A stretch of DNA of 64,000 bases, from the IMG/VR virus record IMGVR_UViG_3300032116_000065, positions 1-64,000 of that record, one strand, 5' to 3'. This DNA is from a virus. The position numbers were made by a program, and so were the translations under genes. How positions within the stretch are numbered: position 1 is the stretch's first letter; every line of letters begins with the position of its first letter. Positions 22,016 through 29,100 of this stretch are shown here, one piece after another. The notes under the pieces are model-generated. The model had not been told where the DNA came from, made no database searches, and saw only the letters and a list, made by a program, of their open reading frames with translations.

Positions 22016-22303
22016 TTATTTATTATTTTCACTCTTTTCCTGTATTACAGCAAGTTCACGATCGGATAATCTATCCCAAATACTTGGTGTTTCTTCGTAT
22101 TTCTTTTCAACAATTCCATACATATGCTTTAGCATATATGCTCGAGTTGCATCATCACCAAGTCTTTCTTTGCACAATTCATCACTGGCTTTTGTTTTCC
22201 ATACATTTGGAAACAGACCATGCACTAAAAGAATGAAAGCGATTCGCCATGCACGATAGAGATGTTTAAAATACCCATAACCAACTTCGTTAAGGTGTGA
22301 CAT
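22016..22303 (-). CDS. DUF6356-like small membrane protein
   Basis: 95 residues. SHLNEVGYGYFKHLYRAWRI then a hydrophobic segment (AFILLVHGLFPNVW) matches a family common in aquatic phages and bacteria (DUF6356). One membrane segment and a charged C-terminal half. Function unknown. It overlaps the o-spanin gene by 14 bases. Confidence 0.75.
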   Translation of the reverse strand: MSHLNEVGYGYFKHLYRAWRIAFILLVHGLFPNVWKTKASDELCKERLGDDATRAYMLKHMYGIVEKKYEETPSIWDRLSDRELAVIQEKSENNK

Positions 22304-22514
22304 CTTTTGCTGCCTCTGCCTTTTGTTTTTCTTGTTCTTCGAGAATCTTTTTAACTTCTTCAGGACTTGGCTTTTGTATAAGTTTTAACTCTTTTGGTGG
22401 AGTCATTAAGATTGGATCAACTTCCAACTTCTCAAGTTTAGGAAGTAATCGTGTTAATGGACTACCACAGCCAGCTAAAAACAAAGATAATAAAATCACC
22501 AGAAGGTATTTCAT
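22290..22514 (-). CDS. Outer-membrane spanin lipoprotein (Rz1-like)
   Basis: 74 residues from MKYLLVILLSLFLAGCGSP. The lipobox LAGC gives an acylated cysteine at residue 15, followed by a proline-rich, helical chain. In Gram-negative phages this is the outer-membrane half of the spanin pair, which fuses the two membranes at the end of lysis. It directly follows the inner-membrane spanin candidate, as expected for Rz/Rz1. A longer start at 22538 is open but would bury the signal. Confidence 0.75.
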   Translation of the reverse strand: MKYLLVILLSLFLAGCGSPLTRLLPKLEKLEVDPILMTPPKELKLIQKPSPEEVKKILEEQEKQKAEAAKDVTP

Positions 22515-22516
22515 AT

Positions 22517-23068
22517 TCAACCCTCCTTCTTTTTCCATGGCAGGTCAGGCAGTTTGATGTCAATGCCTCTCTTGGCATTTTCATCATCGATCTTTTTATT
22601 CACTTCAATAATATACTTTTGCAAAGAAGAAAGTTGCTGAGCATTTTGCAAACAAATTGAATAGTTTTCTGCAATTGTTTGTAATGCTTGATTATCTCTA
22701 ACAAAAGAACTTGAAGGATCTGCAGCAAGATTCATATCAAGTTCAAGTTTAGGAGAAGCGGAAGCATTATGCGTATGAACCCAGCCATTCGATAAATCGT
22801 ATTGACCAGGAACTGCATTTGCTGCAGCCTCTACAATCTTGGTTTCTTTTTCTTTAATCTTTGTGACACGATCAACGAACTCAACCTTTACAACCTCGCG
22901 AATCATCGCTTGCTCTTTCTTTAAGGCAATTGACAATTCTTCGGCTTCGTTTGCTGCGCGTTGAATCTCGACCTCACCTTGCGCGATACCTTTTTTATAA
23001 CCAGCGCCAAAAGCACCGCCAACTAAAAGAACCACCGCAAGGATCTTATATGGTAATGGTATAAGCAT
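22517..23068 (-). CDS. Inner-membrane spanin (Rz-like)
   Basis: 183 residues. An N-terminal membrane helix, YKILAVVLLVGGAFGAGY, leads into a long periplasmic coiled coil (about 30-80), then a globular segment and a second helical stretch ending in a basic tail. Size and topology match i-spanins. Adjacent to the lipoprotein partner. Confidence 0.75.
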   Translation of the reverse strand: MLIPLPYKILAVVLLVGGAFGAGYKKGIAQGEVEIQRAANEAEELSIALKKEQAMIREVVKVEFVDRVTKIKEKETKIVEAAANAVPGQYDLSNGWVHTHNASASPKLELDMNLAADPSSSFVRDNQALQTIAENYSICLQNAQQLSSLQKYIIEVNKKIDDENAKRGIDIKLPDLPWKKKEG

Positions 23069-23071
23069 AAA

Positions 23072-23239
23072 TTAATCTCTTGGCCAAATATTACTCTCGA
23101 CCTGATCGTTGAGCCACATGCTTGCGCCTAACAATTTGGAGTATGTCCAATATGTGGCATTAGAAAGCCATAAGAATAATGCAGCCAACCACTTGAACAA
23201 GTAGATGAATGGAATTGCGAATGGCTCTAATATAAACAT
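23072..23239 (-). CDS. Small hydrophobic membrane protein in the lysis block
   Basis: 55 residues, MFILEPFAIPFIYLFKWLAA onward. The ATG shares a base with the upstream nuclease stop (TAATG) and the frame fills the otherwise empty gap. Very hydrophobic and aromatic, with one or two membrane segments and a short polar tail. It could be a holin, antiholin or pinholin. No family recognised. Confidence 0.65.
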   Translation of the reverse strand: MFILEPFAIPFIYLFKWLAALFLWLSNATYWTYSKLLGASMWLNDQVESNIWPRD

Positions 23240-23661
23240 TATTCGCACCAACTCTGTTTCTTTTCACCAAAGTATGCACGAGCATGACCATTCTTGATTA
23301 GAAGTTCAGAAAGTTTCTGACCATCAAGAATCACGTCACCAAGCACACGACCACCAAACTTATCATGCTCTTTCAATTCAATCTGAATCTTCTTAGCATT
23401 CGCAACTGCGTTCTTTGTAAACGCACTTGCCTTTTCGGCAGCAGCAGCTTCAGCAGGACATGCTGCTCTCGCACCCTTTTCTGGCGTATCAACACCCAAG
23501 ACACGCAAACTTAATTGCGGTTTCAATGGTGCTGGCATGAATGGTGCTTCGAACACCACTGTGTCGCCATCAGCGACCTTGAGAATCTTCCAGTCGTAGG
23601 GATTGGCTACAGCAACAGAGGATAAAGATATAGCAGCAATAAATGCTGCTATTCTTTTCAT
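23239..23661 (-). CDS. Secreted staphylococcal-nuclease-like thermonuclease
   Basis: 140 residues with a signal peptide (about 1-19, ending VAVA). SNase core: ADGDTVVF (D31, D33), LRVLGVDTPE (R53, E61) and GGRVLGDV (R105), which correspond to the catalytic Arg-Glu-Arg set and calcium ligands of staphylococcal nuclease. It would cut DNA or RNA in the periplasm or outside the cell. It sits between spanins and holin-like genes with 1-4 base overlaps, so it is made with lysis proteins. Possible roles are degrading incoming phage DNA, thinning released DNA, or recycling host nucleic acid. Confidence 0.88.
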   Translation of the reverse strand: MKRIAAFIAAISLSSVAVANPYDWKILKVADGDTVVFEAPFMPAPLKPQLSLRVLGVDTPEKGARAACPAEAAAAEKASAFTKNAVANAKKIQIELKEHDKFGGRVLGDVILDGQKLSELLIKNGHARAYFGEKKQSWCE

Positions 23662-23882
23662 GCCTTTGGCGCCTTTGGCTTACGAGCCTTCTTGACTTTT
23701 TCGACAGCAACATCTGCTGCCTTTACTGCTTCTGCCTTTGCTTCAACAGCAACTTCTTTAGCAGCATGTAGAACATCTTTAGCGTCTACAACACCGTCAT
23801 TGTTTGCATCTGGCTTTTTCCATAATTTCCAGGCAACCCAACCAGCAACAACTACTAATACTAATACAACTAATGTACCCAT
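23658..23882 (-). CDS. Membrane protein with EF-hand-like loop and Lys/Ala tail
   Basis: 74 residues from MGTLVVLVLVVVAGWVAW. An AGGAG six bases ahead favours this ATG over one six bases upstream. After the membrane helix comes DANNDGVVDAKD, a textbook EF-hand/dockerin calcium loop, and then a long Lys/Ala/Val tail (AEAVKAADVAVEKVKKARK) like histone H1 or DNA-binding tails. Topology is uncertain. It overlaps the nuclease start by four bases. Confidence 0.7.
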   Translation of the reverse strand: MGTLVVLVLVVVAGWVAWKLWKKPDANNDGVVDAKDVLHAAKEVAVEAKAEAVKAADVAVEKVKKARKPKAPKA

Positions 23883-23894
23883 GATCATCTCCTA

Positions 23895-24119
23895 TTATTT
23901 TTTAGCGAATTTCTCCGCAACAGTAGTACCAAGTCCAGCCACAACAATCATCATCATAGAATCATACATAAATTGCTCTACTGTAAAACTCCAGAACAAG
24001 TTAAGTACGAAAGCCAACGCAACTAAAAAAGTTGCTAAAAATGTAATTACACGCTTTGAAGAAACAGAGCCATTGACTCCATCTGAAAGCATTGACTTTA
24101 AATTTTCTAATAGATTCAT
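23895..24119 (-). CDS. Holin-like protein
   Basis: 74 residues with two membrane helices (VITFLATFLVALAFVLNLFW and MMMIVVAGLGTTVAE), a short loop and charged ends, matching the size and topology of class II holins. Next to spanins and nuclease. It would time lysis by opening the inner membrane. Confidence 0.65.
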   Translation of the reverse strand: MNLLENLKSMLSDGVNGSVSSKRVITFLATFLVALAFVLNLFWSFTVEQFMYDSMMMIVVAGLGTTVAEKFAKK

Positions 24120-24265
24120 TTTCGTCTCCCCAATACCCTATTTGCTTGTTTTACAAAATTCATATACTTGACTGCAACATGATAGTCATAAGTCAGTATT
24201 AGAATCCGATTGCGAAAACTCACAATATATCGCTTTTCTGCATTGCGGAGACATAATGTTTCCAT
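24116..24265 (-). CDS. Small basic protein coupled to the holin-like gene
   Basis: 49 residues, METLCLRNAEKRYIVSFRNR onward, ending in VLGRRK. The stop overlaps the holin-like gene's ATG as ATGA. The frame exactly fills the gap to the next gene. Highly basic. No family recognised. Confidence 0.6.
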   Translation of the reverse strand: METLCLRNAEKRYIVSFRNRILILTYDYHVAVKYMNFVKQANRVLGRRK

Positions 24266-24274
24266 TATCGTTTC

Positions 24275-24814
24275 TTATTTAGCCAATGGATTTTCCCATG
24301 CTTTTTGAATCTTCTCGTCGACTTTCTTCTCTAATTCCTTTAATTTAGCGTCTGTTTCGCGCTCGATCGCTCTCAATCGCGCCGACATATCGCGATCTGT
24401 GACGCCGACGAATCCACGGACTTCCTTATCTAACTCGCGATTACGTCTTTCGGCGGCATCGACATCGGCTTGAAGGCTATCGATATCACCTTTTAGATCT
24501 GAACGAACGTCGCGGATAATATCACCACTTTCATCGACCATGACAACTGCATTATCAACACGCTCTTCCATCTTGGTGATGCGCTCTTGGATTGCGGATA
24601 AGTCTGGAGCAACATACTCTTGAATCTGTTGCTTCATGTCCATGTAATCTTTATAGAACTCAAAGGCTCCATAAAGACCACCCAATACAGTAGATACAAT
24701 ACCGCCAGCGATCATTAACTTTGCTGGGGTAAAACTGTACCCACCAATGCTGATGACCGTATTTGGGTCAACTGCTGCTTCTAGTTTATCTACCTTCTCG
24801 TCTAAATCGCTCAT
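24275..24814 (-). CDS. Membrane-anchored coiled-coil protein
   Basis: 179 residues. One membrane helix (LMIAGGIVSTVLGGLYGAF, about 33-51) followed by a long acidic coiled coil containing repeated ELDKEVR/DAKLKELEKKVDE heptads. Resembles coiled-coil membrane proteins of aquatic T4-like phages. Spanin-like or structural roles are possible. Confidence 0.75.
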   Translation of the reverse strand: MSDLDEKVDKLEAAVDPNTVISIGGYSFTPAKLMIAGGIVSTVLGGLYGAFEFYKDYMDMKQQIQEYVAPDLSAIQERITKMEERVDNAVVMVDESGDIIRDVRSDLKGDIDSLQADVDAAERRNRELDKEVRGFVGVTDRDMSARLRAIERETDAKLKELEKKVDEKIQKAWENPLAK

Positions 24815-24837
24815 TTGTATTGCTCCTTGTCTATACT

Positions 24838-25281
24838 TTATCTAGTTATAATATAAGCAAATCCAAAAATTATGCCAACAAGCATAAAAAATAAAATTCC
24901 TACACAAACCATTAATGTAATTTCTTCTTGCCTGTGCGCGGCTTCAATTTCAGCGCGACGCCTTGCTTGCGCTGCTGCTAATTCCATCTGCGCATGCATT
25001 TTTTGAAACTTTACCCAATCATCCCATAATCCAGGTCGCCCAGCAATCAACATATAGTCTTTAAGTTCTCTTTCCTTTCTTCGCACTTCTTCTAATGCAA
25101 AAAATTCTTCTAGTCGGCTGCGCTCATTTGCAGGTGTTTCAATAACTTTCTTTTCTAACTTTCGTTTACCTTCAAAGAAACTTCCTAATTGACCTGCACA
25201 CTCACCTAATTCTCTGCCGTTAGAGACAACCTCCTTGATAACAGCATATGCAGCATTGATTGCTGCCAGTTCTGCTAACAT
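24838..25281 (-). CDS. Hypothetical C-tail-anchored membrane protein
   Basis: 147 residues. Helical, basic N-terminal domain with WDDWVKFQKMHAQMELAAAQ, then a C-terminal membrane helix (MVCVGILFFMLVGIIFGFAY). The layout recurs in marine myoviruses near lysis genes. Its ATG overlaps the upstream stop (TAATG), tying it to the secreted proteins upstream. Confidence 0.75.
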   Translation of the reverse strand: MLAELAAINAAYAVIKEVVSNGRELGECAGQLGSFFEGKRKLEKKVIETPANERSRLEEFFALEEVRRKERELKDYMLIAGRPGLWDDWVKFQKMHAQMELAAAQARRRAEIEAAHRQEEITLMVCVGILFFMLVGIIFGFAYIITR

Positions 25282-27518
25282 TACTTGTACTGTTCTTCGA
25301 TCATTTTTTTATAAGTGTCTGTGTTTCCTTTTTCAAGGAAATATGCGCCACGGGCATTGTCCTTAATAATAACACCTTTGTAGATGTCTTCTGGTCTATA
25401 GAACGGTACATCTGGAATTCTTTGTGTTAGATATGAACTTACATCTGCATCTACTGCAATTGCTGATACAATGCCTGATTGATCAGCGTCCATGTAGTTT
25501 GCATTAATCGCATCTTGTTGCTCTTTATTAGCAGCAACTACTTGCTCTGCACGAACCTCAGCGTCACTCTTTTCTTCTATTGGCTTGATAATTCCAAGGA
25601 ATTCAAGACTCATCGCATTTGGCGCTTGATTAAATGTATTAGCCATTGCTAATGCTGGATCAACCATCGCTGTTGTTACTTCTGCGTCTTTGCTTGACTC
25701 ATCATCAAATGCACTTTGGTCTGCTGTGGCGCGACTGGCTTCCACAACTGCAAGTGCCTCATCTGTTTCTACAATATCAACAGTTGGACCACGAACAAAT
25801 GATTCAGCAAGCATCTCAGCTTCTTGTTCAATTTGGCTTGTTGTTTCACTTGTTGCAAACTCAACTGTTTGCCCCATATCTGTTTGCACTTCTGCGCCAG
25901 AATCAGCAACCACTGTTTCTTGTTGTGTTACATCTTCTGATACAGAAGCACCAACCTGTGTTTCTGTTGTCTGCTGTTCGGTCACGCTTTGAGCAGATAT
26001 ATCAGTTGATTGCGTTTCCGTGGACACTGCGGCAGTAGATTGAGTTGTAACTGATGCTTCGCTTGAGAATGTTGCAATTGATTCAGCTTCTCTTGAAGAA
26101 TCATTAGATGCAGCATCACTTGCAGCTAAAGTTTCTGATAATGCTTGTTGACCTATTTGTCTACCAGTCTCAAGGACATCTAATCCAGTATCGGATACGG
26201 ATGAACTTTCTTCTTTTTGTTCTGTGAAGACATCTGCAGCTGCTACTATTTCGGTTGACTCAGCTACACTTGATTGATCATTAGATGATCTGGTTGTTGT
26301 AGTAGTTGCTGCACTTTCTGTAGTAGGACCACTAGCAGCATTGGTAGTTGATGAACTAACTTCTGATGCAATTGTAAGGGCATTTTGTAATACATCTTTA
26401 GAAATTGCGTCAGCAAGAATCTGAGCCTTTTCTTCATCAGTTAGTTCTCTATAAGTTGCAACAACTGCTGGCTCTGCTAGATCTTCTGCTACATCCTCAA
26501 CCAGTAAGATTTCTTCTTCATCAGTTTCTTCAGCAAGCATTTCTTCTAGGTCTTGGTCAAGAAGTTCTTCAGTTGCTTCTTCATCAGCAACATATATTTC
26601 TTCTTCCTCTTCCTCAACATATTCAGAGCCATCATCTGAACCATCATCACTTCCATCGTCAACTAGTTCTTCAAGTTCTTCTTGAGTCGCTTCCTGTTCT
26701 TCAATAGCAGCTAAAATTTCTTCTGGGTCGGTGTAGTCAGTTACACCATCGTCAATACCAATAGTATCAATCACACAAGAAGGGTCGTATGGATTTGTGG
26801 TACAATCAGGGGCTGTTGATATTGGAACAATCTCTGATGACTGCACAAAGTATGTTGTGTTTTGTAAAGATGATGGATTGTTGCCCCAATAAAATTGAGT
26901 AAATTCTGTGGCAGTGTCGCCCTGAAAACCAGAGGTAAATGTTCTACCTGTTGCCATTGTATAATCAAACGAACCGTAATTTATAGAAAAACTACTATCA
27001 GCAAATAACCTAATTTCAAAATCAAACTTATTTGGTGAACCTAATTCATCAACGCCATACCAACCAACAGTGAATGAATTTCCTGTAGACTTATAATACG
27101 GATTGCCTGGATTATTAAAATCAGCAAGATCTGACCACATAGCAAAAATGCTATTGTTTAAATTATAGTATGATTGATTAGATAAAAATGGCAATTCATT
27201 ACCACTGCAGCAACCATTGGCATTGCTGGTAAAACTTATCAATCCATTTTGCGAGATATAAACTGAATCAAACAAACTACCAAAAAAGTAAAAATCAAAT
27301 TGTAAGTCAATTGGTTGGAAAGTAGAACCATCATCATACAATGTTAATGGTATTCCAATTGAGTTTTGATTGATATTTTGTAATGGTGTTTGTGATTGCG
27401 TAACAGTATATGTCTGTTCAACCGTAGGATCATATATAGGGGGCGGTGGTGGCGGAGTGTACTCCTGCGCGAACGCAGGAGCCACCGCCAATAGTAGTAG
27501 AGCGAGAAGTCGCTTCAT
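25281..27518 (-). CDS. Secreted nidogen-like and acidic low-complexity protein
   Basis: 745 residues with a signal peptide (MKRLLALLLLAVAPAFA). Residues about 45-235 form a NIDO-like domain: GLISF, IFAMWSDLADF, SFTVGWYGVDEL, FEIRLFADSSFSINYGSF. Then come a Glu/Asp-rich chain (about 265-350) and a long Ser/Thr/Glu-rich disordered region, and an ordered C-terminal part (DVPFYRPEDIYKG). Nidogen-like domains occur in extracellular adhesive proteins. The stop and start codons of its neighbours overlap, so it is made together with the Asn-rich secreted protein. Export from the infected cell or attachment to virions are both possible. Confidence 0.72.
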   Translation of the reverse strand: MKRLLALLLLAVAPAFAQEYTPPPPPPIYDPTVEQTYTVTQSQTPLQNINQNSIGIPLTLYDDGSTFQPIDLQFDFYFFGSLFDSVYISQNGLISFTSNANGCCSGNELPFLSNQSYYNLNNSIFAMWSDLADFNNPGNPYYKSTGNSFTVGWYGVDELGSPNKFDFEIRLFADSSFSINYGSFDYTMATGRTFTSGFQGDTATEFTQFYWGNNPSSLQNTTYFVQSSEIVPISTAPDCTTNPYDPSCVIDTIGIDDGVTDYTDPEEILAAIEEQEATQEELEELVDDGSDDGSDDGSEYVEEEEEEIYVADEEATEELLDQDLEEMLAEETDEEEILLVEDVAEDLAEPAVVATYRELTDEEKAQILADAISKDVLQNALTIASEVSSSTTNAASGPTTESAATTTTTRSSNDQSSVAESTEIVAAADVFTEQKEESSSVSDTGLDVLETGRQIGQQALSETLAASDAASNDSSREAESIATFSSEASVTTQSTAAVSTETQSTDISAQSVTEQQTTETQVGASVSEDVTQQETVVADSGAEVQTDMGQTVEFATSETTSQIEQEAEMLAESFVRGPTVDIVETDEALAVVEASRATADQSAFDDESSKDAEVTTAMVDPALAMANTFNQAPNAMSLEFLGIIKPIEEKSDAEVRAEQVVAANKEQQDAINANYMDADQSGIVSAIAVDADVSSYLTQRIPDVPFYRPEDIYKGVIIKDNARGAYFLEKGNTDTYKKMIEEQYK

Positions 27519-28984
27519 CAGCCACCTACGGAGGCTACTGGAAGTTCTTCAGATGTTTCTTGCTCTTTCTTTTCCCAGAATTTCCACCACTTCTTCTTGA
27601 AGTCTGGTCTTTCTTCCTTATTACCTGTCCACTCTGTTGTTGCTTCCTTACCGATCTTACCCATGTATGGGCAAGGTGTTCCAGCCATTTCCATAGCCTT
27701 GAACACTCTTTCGTCTTGGCACATTAGTGACACAGCAGCAACCTTCATACCCATGTCGTATAGAGTCTTGGAAAGTTTCAATCTTTCGCAATTCATATCA
27801 CGAACTGCCTTACCAGCAGAGACACCGAACACTTGAGTTTGAACAGCGCCAGAAACGCCTGATACACAGACGTCCTGGCTATATGTTGAGATCATTGGAG
27901 CAATAGCAGAAGCAGGAGGTGCTTTGATTGTTGTTTCTGATTTGGTGATATTTTCATTACGATTAATGTTAGTATTTGTGTTATCTGTCTTTACACTTGA
28001 TTGGCTTGTGCTTTCTGATTTGTTTACATTCTCGTTCTTATTAACAGCAGTTGATGTGCTCACATTTACATTGTTATTATTATTTGTGGCAACAGAAGTG
28101 CTGTCGTTCTTATTCACATTTGTGTTAGTTGAAGTAGAGACATTGTTGTTGTTATTTGTGTTGGTTGATGTAGAGACATTATTGTTATTGTTAGTATTTG
28201 TTGAATTGATATTTGTGTTGTTGTTATTATTGTTATTATAAGTTACCTCACCAGACAAATTGTTATTATTGTTATTTGTGTTTGTTGAGGTTGATGTGCT
28301 CACATTGACATTGTTGTTATTATTAGTATTATTAGATGTCGTTGTGTTCACATTGTTATTATTATTTGTATTTACAGATGTGGTGTTATTTGTATTCTGG
28401 TTGATATTAGTCAATGTACCAGACTGAATGTTATTGTTCGTATTCACATTCGTGTTGTTATTCGTATTTGTAGCCGTAGAAGTCGAAGTATTCACATTGT
28501 TATTATTATTTGTCAAAGTACCAGACTGAATGTTATTATTCGTATTCACATTCGTGTTTGTATTTGTACTGTTCACCACCGAATTGTTATTATTCGTATT
28601 TGTAGCGGTGCTAGTAGAGGTATTATTGTTGTTGTAGTTTACTGTACCACTATTAATGTTATTATTCGTATTCACATTGGTATTGGTATTCGTAGAGGTC
28701 GAAGTCGAAGTGTTTGTGTTCACATTCGTATTCGTATTATCAGAAGTCGAAGTAGAAGTTGAAGTATTCGTATTCTGATTAATATTAGTTGCAGTACCAG
28801 ACTGAATGTTATTATTCGTATTCACATTCGTGTTGGTATTGTCCGATGTCGATGTGGAAGTCGATGTTGAATTTGTTGTCGTATTGACATCGGAGGTCGT
28901 ATTGACCGTAGAAACTGTTGTAGTCTGGGCGAATGCCTGTGTTGCGCCTACTGCGAATAGTAGCGCAAGAAGTAACTTCTTCAT
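27518..28984 (-). CDS. Secreted Asn/Thr-rich, prion-like repeat protein
   Basis: 488 residues with a signal peptide (MKKLLLALLFAVGATQAFAQ). Residues about 21-355 are almost only N, T, S and V, in irregular repeats such as NTNVNTNNNIQSGT and STSTNTNNNNN. The last 130 residues are ordered, with three or four cysteines (DVCVSG, NCERLKL, LMCQDE, TPCPYMG), which suggests a disulphide-bonded cap, and a basic aromatic patch (KKKWWKFWEKK). Composition resembles amyloid- or prion-forming N-rich sequences. AGGAG precedes the ATG. It is coupled to the next gene by TGATG overlap. Functional amyloid, adhesion or capsule-like roles are inference only. Confidence 0.72.
   Translation of the reverse strand: MKKLLLALLFAVGATQAFAQTTTVSTVNTTSDVNTTTNSTSTSTSTSDNTNTNVNTNNNIQSGTATNINQNTNTSTSTSTSDNTNTNVNTNTSTSTSTNTNTNVNTNNNINSGTVNYNNNNTSTSTATNTNNNNSVVNSTNTNTNVNTNNNIQSGTLTNNNNNVNTSTSTATNTNNNTNVNTNNNIQSGTLTNINQNTNNTTSVNTNNNNNVNTTTSNNTNNNNNVNVSTSTSTNTNNNNNNLSGEVTYNNNNNNNTNINSTNTNNNNNVSTSTNTNNNNNVSTSTNTNVNKNDSTSVATNNNNNVNVSTSTAVNKNENVNKSESTSQSSVKTDNTNTNINRNENITKSETTIKAPPASAIAPMISTYSQDVCVSGVSGAVQTQVFGVSAGKAVRDMNCERLKLSKTLYDMGMKVAAVSLMCQDERVFKAMEMAGTPCPYMGKIGKEATTEWTGNKEERPDFKKKWWKFWEKKEQETSEELPVASVGG
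28059..28930 (-). repeat. In-frame low-complexity repeat array
   Basis: A purine/pyrimidine-skewed tract coding for the N/T/S repeats of the secreted protein. A unit of about 100 bases (coding GTxTNxNxNxxTSTSTxTNTNNN) recurs imperfectly between about 28380 and 28830, with many shorter repeats. The reading frame is kept throughout, so unit number can change without breaking the gene. Confidence 0.75.
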
Positions 28985-29100
28985 TTGAACTCCTGAATGG
29001 GTTTGTAGATATCAAATCCATACTGCCTTCAACACTAGGAAGGCGAATCTCAGCAGTTTAAATGATCAATTCAAGTCTATCTTTTGTTTTATTTAGTTAT

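Noticed and set aside
28059-28930. CRISPR-like or satellite repeat array
   Set aside because: Unit lengths are irregular, there are no unique spacers, and the whole tract is one open frame after a signal peptide.
29087-29100. CTAAATAA repeats here, at about 13398-13406 and 40444-40451, as late promoters
   Set aside because: They overlap or directly follow stop codons (TAA ATAA) and do not keep a fixed distance to the next gene.
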